Positions 1 through 7,087 of a stretch of 37,675 nucleotides of DNA are shown piece by piece. Under the pieces are notes generated by a model. The model had not been told where the DNA came from and did no database searches. It saw only the letters and a program-made list of their open reading frames with translations. A program made the translations under genes and the position numbers. Source of the stretch: Bacteroidales bacterium UBA4788 (GTDB lineage Bacteria > Bacteroidota > Bacteroidia > Bacteroidales > VadinHA17); contig DHGW01000016.1 in NCBI GenBank assembly GCA_002402965.1, positions 1-37,675 of the forward strand, in the 5' to 3' direction. The stretch's first letter is position 1. Each line of letters begins with the position of its first letter.

Positions 1-70
1 CTACGGCCAACCCCCACTATTGCCTTCCCTGCAACCTGGCTCCTTCTCCGCCAGTTGGCGGATCCGCCCT

Positions 71-1081
71 TTACTGCCCATTGCCTATCGCCTTTGCTAC
101 CTCTAAAACAGCCTCAGGCCAGTTACTGTTCATCGGATTGATGACAACCAGCTCCGCGCCGGTCTCACGTGACAGCGACTGGGCATTGCGTACATCATAT
201 TCCGCCTGTATGAAGATAATCTTAATTTCCTTCTCCCTTGCCAGGTCAATCAGCTCTTTCATACGCGCCGGAGAGGGGCTTTTTCCCTCATCCTCAAAGG
301 AGACCTGCTCAAATCCATAGTCGCGGCCCATATAGGCCAGGGCCGGGTGAAAAATCATTACAGTGCGGTGAGGATCAGGACCGAGTGATGCACGTACCAG
401 TGAGTCCACTTCAGTGATCTTCCTGTTGACGGCAGAGAGATTGGCATCATATTTTTCAGAGGAGGAAGGATTGAGTTCAGCGAGAAAGTCCCGGACATCC
501 TTTGCCATTGTTCTTGCCGCTTCAGGAGACATCCAGTAGTGCGGGTCCGGACTTCCTTGGAAATGAGCATGATCCTCATCTTCATGACCCTCCCCGGCAT
601 TAACTGCAGCATGATCTCCGTCGCCGGCATGACCGGCATCGTGCTCCCCCTCTCCTTCATCTCCTTCCACCTGACTATCATACCCTCCGACCTTCAGACC
701 TTCAACCTTTACGACTTCCAGACTTTCATCCCCTATCAGCTGAATATTCCGTGAGAGGTCGAGAATTTTCATATCGGGATTTACCTGCATGAAGCGATCC
801 ATCCATGCATGTTCGAAGCCAAGCTGACCGTTCATGATGAAGGCTTCGGATCCTGAGAGGGCGTTTATCTGGGCGGGAAGCGGCTCCCAGATATGATGGT
901 CAGCCCCTGGAGGCAAAAGAACATTCACCCTGAAATCGTCACTGCCAATCTCCTCTGCAAACCAGGCAAAAGGAGGAATCGTCACCGTAATGATTCTTTC
1001 TCCGCCACCGGCGGGAGATCGTCGCCCGCATGATGCAAGCGAAAGGGTAATGACAAAGAACCAGAATATTGATTTTTTCAT
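71..1081 (-). CDS. znuA: Zinc-type metal ABC transporter substrate-binding lipoprotein
   Basis: This 336-residue protein belongs to the TroA/ZnuA cluster A-I of solute-binding proteins, which capture a metal ion in the periplasm and hand it to an ABC permease. The N-terminus is a lipoprotein signal with the lipobox LASC, so Cys18 is the predicted lipid anchor. Histidines at the expected ligand places are His62/63 (GADHHIWEP), His181 (DPHYW) and His245 (FHPALAY). Between residues 140 and 175 lies an acidic, histidine-rich loop (GEGEHDAGHAGDGDH and following), the usual mark of zinc rather than manganese members. The acidic residue expected near the C-terminus (usually a DP motif) reads INPM here. 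Permease and ATPase genes are not in the window and would lie beyond base 1. The family is clear; zinc over manganese is inferred from the His-rich loop. Confidence 0.88.
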   Translation of the reverse strand: MKKSIFWFFVITLSLASCGRRSPAGGGERIITVTIPPFAWFAEEIGSDDFRVNVLLPPGADHHIWEPLPAQINALSGSEAFIMNGQLGFEHAWMDRFMQVNPDMKILDLSRNIQLIGDESLEVVKVEGLKVGGYDSQVEGDEGEGEHDAGHAGDGDHAAVNAGEGHEDEDHAHFQGSPDPHYWMSPEAARTMAKDVRDFLAELNPSSSEKYDANLSAVNRKITEVDSLVRASLGPDPHRTVMIFHPALAYMGRDYGFEQVSFEDEGKSPSPARMKELIDLAREKEIKIIFIQAEYDVRNAQSLSRETGAELVVINPMNSNWPEAVLEVAKAIGNGQ

Positions 1082-1101
1082 ACAGGATCATTTTAGTCCT
1101 G

Positions 1102-1133
1102 CAAAATTAACATTCCGTCATCACGGGACAAAA
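1102..1133 (-). promoter_or_regulatory. Bacteroidota-type promoter for the znuA-like gene
   Basis: On the minus strand a TTTTG (1133-1129) is followed after 19 bases by TAATTTTG (1109-1102). This matches the Bacteroidota sigma-A pattern (-33 TTTG, -7 TAnnTTTG) in both sequence and spacing. The start codon lies about 20 bases downstream, so the leader would be short. No Zur-like palindrome was recognised around it. Confidence 0.6.
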
Positions 1134-1157
1134 TCATGACTGTGCAAAATACAGGCA

Positions 1158-1219
1158 GGGGCAGGTTTGAATCCTGCCCCCGCAAAGGATCCGGGAAACT
1201 TGTGCGGATTTTTCCCGGA
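1158..1219 (-). terminator. Two stem-loops downstream of the coiled-coil gene
   Basis: Two perfect inverted repeats lie between the stop codon at 1258 and the znuA promoter. One has 8-bp arms (GGGGCAGG 1158-1165 with CCTGCCCC 1173-1180), the other 9-bp arms (TCCGGGAAA 1190-1198 with TTTCCCGGA 1211-1219). Neither is followed by a strong U-tract on the minus strand. They probably end or protect the transcript of the gene ending at 1258, but intrinsic termination is not certain. Confidence 0.4.
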
Positions 1220-1257
1220 CCGGTGATCTGAACCAATTAAAAAGCAAAAACCAGAAA

Positions 1258-2016
1258 TTAATTAGAGTTCAAGGAAATACGCAGGTTCCCTGTTGCATTT
1301 TCCGCCTTTACCCTGAATAACCATTTGCCGTTCTTCCATCCGTTGTTTTCTCCCGCCTCAAAACTCTTTCTCCAGTTCAGACTGCCATTGGCATCAATCA
1401 CAACCTCGGAAAGCTGCTTGCCGTCAGGCATGATGATGGCCACTGTCATGGAACCTTCTGCACAGTCGCCTGATACCGAGAGATTAACGTTGGTCTCCTC
1501 TCCCGCGCTCATGGTAAACTCGTTAGTGAAGGTTGCCTCCATCACCTGGCGCGAGTAATTCCATGATGAGCCGGGCTTGCCGACCTGGCCGTGAGAACCG
1601 TAGATGTAGATGCCGCCCTTGTCAGGAGTCAAATATTTAAACATCTTATCATCTGGCATGACAACCAGGGGATATTTCCTGGATATCTCCTCCCTTGTCC
1701 TCATCTGATCCTCAAAATCCCTTGCGATTCTTTCGAAATCCCTGGCCCTGTCTTCTGCCGCAGCCTCTATCTCAGCAATCTTCTTCTGCATCTCCTCCTC
1801 GGTGATAAGTCTCATTTTGAGCTCTATCTCCTGCTGCTGCTTCTTTTGGAGCGCATCTTTCTGTTCCTGTTCCGAGAGCGTCTTTTGCTTCTCCTCTGTC
1901 TGCTTCTGCTTCTCTTCCGCTGCCTTTGACGGAGCAGTCTCCTGTGCCGATGCCACATTCATTGATAGTATAATGACCAGGGCACAAACCGTAAATAAAT
2001 AAACTGTTCTTTTCAT
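1258..2016 (-). CDS. Exported coiled-coil protein of unknown function
   Basis: I do not recognise this family. The best start is the ATG at 2016, because the protein then begins MKRTVYLFTVCALVIIL with a clean Sec signal peptide ending near ASA-Q. An upstream start at 2064 would put 16 unlikely residues in front of it. After the signal come about 90 residues rich in Glu, Lys and Gln that should form a coiled coil in the periplasm. A C-terminal beta-rich domain of about 130 residues follows, with many Gly, Asn and Trp and no catalytic motif that I can see. The gene is transcribed divergently from the histidine kinase/response regulator pair, and the shared control region carries three direct repeats. 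It may therefore be a target or envelope partner of that system; this is inference from position. Confidence 0.75.
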   Translation of the reverse strand: MKRTVYLFTVCALVIILSMNVASAQETAPSKAAEEKQKQTEEKQKTLSEQEQKDALQKKQQQEIELKMRLITEEEMQKKIAEIEAAAEDRARDFERIARDFEDQMRTREEISRKYPLVVMPDDKMFKYLTPDKGGIYIYGSHGQVGKPGSSWNYSRQVMEATFTNEFTMSAGEETNVNLSVSGDCAEGSMTVAIIMPDGKQLSEVVIDANGSLNWRKSFEAGENNGWKNGKWLFRVKAENATGNLRISLNSN

Positions 2017-2043
2017 GACTGCCTGTTTGAATTGTTCATGCTG

Positions 2044-2051
2044 TAAAATTA
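2044..2051 (-). promoter_or_regulatory. Weak -7-like element for the coiled-coil gene
   Basis: The minus strand reads TAATTTTA, one mismatch from TAnnTTTG, 28 bases before the chosen start codon at 2016. There is no TTTG at the proper -33 distance. Instead the first GGTTAA repeat (from 2073) falls there, which would suit a promoter that needs an activator. Confidence 0.3.
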
Positions 2052-2072
2052 AGCCATACATCACTATCCTCA

Positions 2073-2100
2073 GGTTAACAAAAGGTTAATGACCGGTTAA
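2073..2100. promoter_or_regulatory. Three GGTTAA direct repeats, 11-bp spacing: likely response-regulator operator
   Basis: GGTTAA occurs at 2073-2078, 2084-2089 and 2095-2100, each copy separated by exactly five bases, giving an 11-bp period. OmpR/PhoB-family regulators bind head-to-tail direct repeats of about this period on one face of the helix. The repeats lie in the divergent region between the coiled-coil gene and the kinase gene. They are 22 bp from the -7-like element of the former and 28 bp from the -7 element of the latter, both activator-like distances. Binding by the regulator at 3510-4181 is inferred. Confidence 0.6.
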
Positions 2101-2127
2101 TCATCATGAGCGAACCGGGTCAATGAT

Positions 2128-2135
2128 TAATTTTG
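2128..2135 (+). promoter_or_regulatory. -7 element of the kinase/regulator operon
   Basis: TAATTTTG fits the Bacteroidota -7 consensus TAnnTTTG perfectly and ends 16 bases before the kinase start codon. No TTTG is present about 20 bases upstream, where the -33 element should be. The GGTTAA repeat block lies just beyond that place, suggesting that a bound regulator substitutes for the missing element. Confidence 0.5.
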
Positions 2136-2151
2136 AGGAAAATGAAGGCAG

Positions 2152-3501
2152 ATGAAACGGAATCTTCTTCTTGTAGTTTCTCTTGCAGCCCTTGTTCTTT
2201 TCCTTGCTGTACAGCTCTATATGATACGCAGTATCTGGCAGCAGAAGGAAGAGATACTTCTCATGCGCTACAGGGACCTGTCACGCGAGGGCCTTTCAGT
2301 GTTACTGTCCGGGAAGAAGACTAACGGCTTTGAGAAGGCCATGGAAGTGGCCGACAAGCTGGCAGGCTATCTTGTCACGGAGGAGTTGGGCAAGCTCTCT
2401 GATGCATCTGACACGATGGCTCTTAGCAAGATGGCCCTGAAGGAAACCACCGCTGTTCTCTATAAGAATGAGATGCTCACCCCATTTCTGGCTGCCTTTA
2501 TTGACAATGCCGGATTCGACAAGGACTTCAAGAGCGTTATTACCATAAGCAAATTTGAGATTTTTACTCCGGAGGGCACCCTGCCGATTGTGGATACAGT
2601 CTATGCTGCTCCTCCAAAAAATCTTCTTTTCATCAATACCTTCAGAGAAGAGCATAATAACTTTCTGATCGAATATCACTACCTGATTGACCTGACGCAT
2701 AAAAACTCTATGGTCTTCAAGGAAGCGTTGCTCTCCTTTGCCCTGATCATTGCCAGCACATTGATAGTCTTCTTCGTCTTTGGCATAACCTGGAGGAATC
2801 TTATGGAGGAGAGACGCCTCTCAGAGCTGAAGAGCGATTTTATAAATAACATGACCCACGAGCTCAAGACACCGTTGTCAACCATAACTGTTGCTGCAAG
2901 AACTCTTGAGAAGGAGCAGATCCTCTCTGACAGGGAGAGGGTGCTGGAGACGGCTCAGATGATCGGAAAGCAGAGCGTGCATCTGAACCAGCTCATCAAC
3001 ACAATTCTCGAGGTGAGCTTCCTGGAGAGGACTGAGTTTGAACTTGACAGGCATATGGTGCAGGTTGACGAGCTGATGCACCAGATAGTGTCATCGTTCC
3101 TTACCTCATGCGACGGTTGTGCTGTGATCAGAGAGCAATACGGGGCCAACGGCACTTCCGTAACACTTGACCTTGTCTACTTCACCACCATGATCAACAA
3201 TCTTTTGACCAATGCCGTGAAATACTGCGACCGGGAGCCTGAGATAGATGTTACGACTGCCATTGACAGCGGCAACCTCGAGATCACCATTGCCGATAAC
3301 GGGATTGGCATTTCCCGTGATCATATAGACCATATCTTCGAGAAGTTCTACAGGGTGCCCTACGGCAACATTCACAAAACCAAGGGGCTGGGACTGGGTC
3401 TCTATTATGTAAGGCGCATTGCCACAGCTCACGGCGGAGATGTAGCCGTCAGCAGTAAACCAGGCAAGGGAACCACATTCAGAGTCAAAATACCAATATA
3501 A
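2152..3501 (+). CDS. Membrane sensor histidine kinase
   Basis: This 449-residue sensor kinase autophosphorylates and passes phosphate to the regulator encoded 8 bases downstream. Membrane segments are visible at residues 4-24 and about 191-213. They enclose a periplasmic sensor region of about 165 residues with no domain that I can name. The HisKA H-box (NMTHELKTPLS) places the phosphoacceptor at His236. The ATP-binding HATPase_c domain has the N box (MINNLLTNAVKY, about 347-358), the G1 box (ADNGIGIS, 381-388), the F box (IFEKFYR) and the G2 box (KGLGLGLYYV, 411-420). All catalytic boxes are intact. The layout resembles Bacteroidetes RprX-type kinases, but that is a family-level impression. 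The signal it senses cannot be read from the sequence. Confidence 0.93.
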   Translation: MKRNLLLVVSLAALVLFLAVQLYMIRSIWQQKEEILLMRYRDLSREGLSVLLSGKKTNGFEKAMEVADKLAGYLVTEELGKLSDASDTMALSKMALKETTAVLYKNEMLTPFLAAFIDNAGFDKDFKSVITISKFEIFTPEGTLPIVDTVYAAPPKNLLFINTFREEHNNFLIEYHYLIDLTHKNSMVFKEALLSFALIIASTLIVFFVFGITWRNLMEERRLSELKSDFINNMTHELKTPLSTITVAARTLEKEQILSDRERVLETAQMIGKQSVHLNQLINTILEVSFLERTEFELDRHMVQVDELMHQIVSSFLTSCDGCAVIREQYGANGTSVTLDLVYFTTMINNLLTNAVKYCDREPEIDVTTAIDSGNLEITIADNGIGISRDHIDHIFEKFYRVPYGNIHKTKGLGLGLYYVRRIATAHGGDVAVSSKPGKGTTFRVKIPI

Positions 3502-3509
3502 CCAAGACC

Positions 3510-4181
3510 ATGAAACTGCTGCTTGCTGAAGACGATATCGATTTCGGAAACATTCTGTCACAGTATGTTACCCTCAGTGGGTTTGAAGTGACACTTGCCC
3601 GTAACGGTCGTGAAGCATGGGACATGTTCCACACCTCTCGTCCCGATATATGCGTGCTCGATGTAATGATGCCCGAGATGGATGGCTTCACACTCGCTGA
3701 AAAGATGCGTGCCGAAGAGCCAGGAATTCCGTTCATCTTCCTTACGGCAAAGAGCCTGAGGGAGGATATGATCAGGGGACTGAAGCTGGGAGCGGATGAC
3801 TACATTACCAAGCCGTTTGACCCGGAGATGCTGATGCTCCGCATCAACAACATTCTCCGCAGGGTCTATTCGGTAACAGAGGATGAATACACAATCTCCG
3901 GAACAACCCTGAAGTACAATTCTCTTGAGCTGATCACCCCTGCGGGTAAGGAGAAGCTCACATTGCGAGAAGCCCAGCTGCTGAGACACCTCATGATAAA
4001 CCGCAACAAGGCGCAGACACGTGAACAGATCCTCACCGAGATATGGGGACAGGATGATTATTTCCTTGGCAGAAGCATGGATGTCTTCATCAGTCGCCTG
4101 CGGAAGTACCTTGCTGATGACCATGGCATTGCCCTACGCACCCTGAGAGGCCTGGGGTTTGTCCTGGAGGAGGTGAACTAA
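3510..4181 (+). CDS. OmpR/PhoB-family response regulator
   Basis: The protein has 223 residues, the normal length for this family. The receiver domain (about 1-120) has the acidic pocket AEDD (residues 6-9), the phosphoacceptor Asp51 (VLDVMMPEMDG), the conserved Thr79 (FLTA) and Lys101 (TKPF). A winged-helix DNA-binding domain of the Trans_reg_C type follows (about 130-220). The recognisable segments are LTLREAQLLRHL, REQILTEIWG and RSMDVFISRLRKYL. The gene is co-transcribed with the kinase. Its last four bases overlap the end of the convergent propeller-regulator gene. Its probable DNA site is the triple GGTTAA repeat upstream of the kinase, so autoregulation is likely. Confidence 0.94.
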   Translation: MKLLLAEDDIDFGNILSQYVTLSGFEVTLARNGREAWDMFHTSRPDICVLDVMMPEMDGFTLAEKMRAEEPGIPFIFLTAKSLREDMIRGLKLGADDYITKPFDPEMLMLRINNILRRVYSVTEDEYTISGTTLKYNSLELITPAGKEKLTLREAQLLRHLMINRNKAQTREQILTEIWGQDDYFLGRSMDVFISRLRKYLADDHGIALRTLRGLGFVLEEVN

Positions 4182-7009
4182 TCGGTGGTCTCAGCCTCGT
4201 GAATCAGGAACTCTGTAAGGTTCACATCATGGCTCAGGTTAAGCTTGGTGCGAAGCCTGTATCTCGCTATCTCAACTGCACGGGTGGATATGTTCGACAG
4301 GTTGGCAATCTCCTTTGTAGTGAAGTTCATACGAAGGTATGAACAGAGTCTCAGGTCATTCGGCGTCAGCGCAGTGTACTTCTTCTTGAGCTTGCTGAAG
4401 AAACCCTCCTGTGAAAGCTTCAGGTTTTTCATCACATTCTGCCACTCCTCGGTCTGAGTATCGAGCCCGTGATCTATGATCTGTTCCATCTCCCGAATGA
4501 AACGGACCGGCATTTTGGCCGGGCTCTCCCTGGCAGACTCCAGTTTGTCACGCAGTTCTCTGAGTGTGTCAGTTTTCCTGATCAGGTATCTCATCGTAAG
4601 CATCAGTTCATAGCTCTTGTAATCGAGCTCGCTTTCAAGTCTGTTCTTACCCACTTCATATTCTATCATACGCCTGTGGCTCTCCAGCTTGGAGCGGAAC
4701 AGCAGGATACCTGCCGCTGTCAGCCCTGCTGCTGCCAGCAGGTAGAGCGCCAAAGCCCAACCTGTGAGCAGGAACGGTCGCCTGATTGTGAAGGTGGCCT
4801 GAGCCACCCCTCGGCCGGCAGCTTCCCTGACTTCCAGGTGGTATTCACCATACCTGAGGTTAAGGAGCGAAAAATTGTCTGTGGCAGTCCGGTACCACTC
4901 CTCACCCAGTTCGACGATACGGTAGAGGTATTCGCGGTCTTCGCGGTCAAAGCCTGACGGATTGGCAATGTAGACGGTAAGATTATTCTCACTGCTCGGC
5001 ACCGGGCGGTCATCCTGTGATCCCGGGAAAAGTGTGGTACTCCTGCTTCCTCCGCTGAAGACCAGGCGGCTCACGACAAGCGCCAGGGGCTCTTTCATGC
5101 TGCCCAGCTTCTCAATATCATACAGACTGAAGGCCTGGCGTGTAGGTATAAGCAGCAATCCCGAATCAAGAGACATTATTTGCTGTTCGCGCCACGGCAG
5201 GTCAGCATACTCGTGCACAAACTCCATTACCTTCTCTGCCTGCAGATCACGGGTGATATTGAACAGGGCGATCCGGTTGTCAAGGACAAACCAGTAACTG
5301 TTCTTCTGATAATGAATTATCTGTGATGCCCCGACGAACTCCCCCAGACCCGGTTCCAGGGATGTCACCGGGTAGAAGCTCTTTTGCTCATAATCAAAAG
5401 TATAAACGTGGTCAGATGCGATAAACACCACCTGGTTGTTCAGCACTGACATCGACTGGATCTTTTCACCGTTGCCGGCCGTTCCGAAATAGAGCAAGCT
5501 GATGATGGAATCGGCCTCTTCATTCAATTCCAGCCTGTATACACCTTTTTGTGGGTGAAGAGCCCAGACGTATCCAAGATAGTCAGTCTCAACAGATCTC
5601 GTCGGTTCTATGTACCCGTCAATCCTGTTTCGGTAAATCCACTTCCCGGACTCATTTTTCCGGAAAGTGACGATACCGGTATAGGTGCCCTCGAGAAGAA
5701 AGTCGCCATATGGCTTAAATGACCATCCGCCGGTCACATCGGAAATTTTGTACGCTGTTCCTCCCCCGATAAGGAACGTGCCGTCGTTATGCCCGCAAAG
5801 GATCTGACCGTCATACTCTGCTAGCTTCCATACCTGACCCTGGGTACCGGGGATTATCCTCAGGTCAGAAAACCGGTAGTTGCCTTCTGTGCCGGTGATG
5901 TCAGCAGCAAAAAGTCCGTGGTTGGTTCCGAGATAGAGATGGTCACGGTCCCGGATTGATGTGTATATTGTCCCGAGGTCCCCGCTTGTATTTGCATAAT
6001 ATGTTACAGGCGAATTGGTCCTTATATAATTTGCCCCGTCATCAAGGCCTGCCCATATGCCCCCTTCAGCATCCATGCTGAGCGAGAGTACAGTATTGTT
6101 GTTAAGCCCGTTTGAATAGTCAAAGGTTTCAAGTATCCTGCCAGATTTGTCACAAAAGGCAACTCCTTTCAGGATGGTGCCGAAAACAACGAGCGAACTG
6201 TTAACCGCCACTCCTGCATTGCAGGTGGCTTCTTTCAGGTAGCCGGAGATTTCATTCTTCAGCGGGGCGAACCCTTTGCCGTCATACAGAAAGATTCCGT
6301 CATTGGCTGTACATATCCAGCGTTCTTCCGGACCGAAGTCGATAAGGGCATGCACCTTCATAGTCCCGAATGGCTCACTGCCTTCAATGAACAGGAATTC
6401 CGACCCGTCAAACCAGTACAGCCCTTCACCCAGCGACTGAGCAATAAACCTGCCACCCACCCTGAAGAAAAAGAGCATGAAAGAGGGCGCCTCAACTTTC
6501 CTTACAACAGAGTAATCATAAATATATACTGCTGTAAACGACTGAAAATAAATGGCATGATTCAGTTCGAAGATATTCCAGATCTCGTCATTCTTTGATA
6601 TGCCGGCTCCATCCTCCAGTGAGGAATAGGTTAATTGTCCCGACTGATCCTTTCTCCAGAAGCCAAACTCCTCATAGGAACCGGTAAATATCATACCGTC
6701 ATTGTTGACATAGACAGACCTTACGCCCTGCCGGTAGGGAACAGCATAGGTCCGGGCAGAAATGCCATTATATTCTATGAGGCCGCCAGAGTTGGCAAAA
6801 TATACATACCCGCTGACTGGATCCCTGGAGATTTCCCAATTCTGACTTATTACGGGTATGTTTCCGGATATGAACTTATGAATCTCATTCTGTTGTCCGC
6901 CATTCTGACCCGAGGCAAGCAGGGAATATGTCATCAGCCAGATCAACATGAACAGTGACCTGGTGTTTTCCCTAACTGCTCTGGCTGACATTAGACCGGA
7001 CAAGTACAT
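4178..7009 (-). CDS. Membrane-bound propeller/Y_Y_Y regulator with LuxR-type HTH
   Basis: This protein of about 940 residues starts with a signal or anchor sequence. A long periplasmic region follows with repeats typical of two-component-regulator propeller blades (for example GGIWAGLDDGANY and YLGYVWALHPQKGVYRL). Next comes a Y_Y_Y-like domain (about 680-740), a membrane helix near 747-772, a coiled-coil stretch, and a C-terminal LuxR/GerE helix-turn-helix (about 880-935: ALTPNDLRLCSYL, TTKEIANLSNIS). It resembles PUL hybrid two-component systems but has no kinase or receiver domain. The periplasmic half would sense sugar and the cytoplasmic half bind DNA. The start is uncertain: ATG 7009 lies only 2 nt from an AGGAGG, a TTG at 7003 has ideal spacing, and ATG 6991 also gives a good signal peptide. 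It is the last gene of the PUL strand and its probable regulator. Confidence 0.85.
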   Translation of the reverse strand: MYLSGLMSARAVRENTRSLFMLIWLMTYSLLASGQNGGQQNEIHKFISGNIPVISQNWEISRDPVSGYVYFANSGGLIEYNGISARTYAVPYRQGVRSVYVNNDGMIFTGSYEEFGFWRKDQSGQLTYSSLEDGAGISKNDEIWNIFELNHAIYFQSFTAVYIYDYSVVRKVEAPSFMLFFFRVGGRFIAQSLGEGLYWFDGSEFLFIEGSEPFGTMKVHALIDFGPEERWICTANDGIFLYDGKGFAPLKNEISGYLKEATCNAGVAVNSSLVVFGTILKGVAFCDKSGRILETFDYSNGLNNNTVLSLSMDAEGGIWAGLDDGANYIRTNSPVTYYANTSGDLGTIYTSIRDRDHLYLGTNHGLFAADITGTEGNYRFSDLRIIPGTQGQVWKLAEYDGQILCGHNDGTFLIGGGTAYKISDVTGGWSFKPYGDFLLEGTYTGIVTFRKNESGKWIYRNRIDGYIEPTRSVETDYLGYVWALHPQKGVYRLELNEEADSIISLLYFGTAGNGEKIQSMSVLNNQVVFIASDHVYTFDYEQKSFYPVTSLEPGLGEFVGASQIIHYQKNSYWFVLDNRIALFNITRDLQAEKVMEFVHEYADLPWREQQIMSLDSGLLLIPTRQAFSLYDIEKLGSMKEPLALVVSRLVFSGGSRSTTLFPGSQDDRPVPSSENNLTVYIANPSGFDREDREYLYRIVELGEEWYRTATDNFSLLNLRYGEYHLEVREAAGRGVAQATFTIRRPFLLTGWALALYLLAAAGLTAAGILLFRSKLESHRRMIEYEVGKNRLESELDYKSYELMLTMRYLIRKTDTLRELRDKLESARESPAKMPVRFIREMEQIIDHGLDTQTEEWQNVMKNLKLSQEGFFSKLKKKYTALTPNDLRLCSYLRMNFTTKEIANLSNISTRAVEIARYRLRTKLNLSHDVNLTEFLIHEAETTD

Positions 7010-7022
7010 CACCTCCTGACAC

Positions 7023-7052
7023 CAGCAGTAAATATATTAAAAAGCCGGATTC
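7023..7052 (-). terminator. Weak terminator-like element between phosphorylase and regulator genes
   Basis: On the minus strand a short palindrome (CCGGAATCCGG) is followed by CTTTTTAAT, a five-base T run. The stem is only about four pairs with a small loop, so at most it would lower read-through from the GH94 gene into the regulator gene. Confidence 0.25.
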
Positions 7053-7087
7053 CGGGAAAGGATAAAGAAAACTGTTTGCTACTTGCT

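Noticed and set aside
1..70. GC-rich palindromes (CCGCCA/TGGCGG and GGCGGATCCGCC) after the znuA stop
   Set aside because: No T run follows on the minus strand and the neighbouring gene is outside the window, so a terminator cannot be told from chance or a short intergenic hairpin.
1154..1187. Sequence resembling a tRNA T-arm (GCAGG, 7-base loop, CCTGC) followed by a CCCCGCA acceptor-like end
   Set aside because: No matching 5' acceptor strand, D-arm or anticodon arm occurs in the 70 bases before it, and the loop has T where the invariant C is needed. It is explained as one of two stem-loops.
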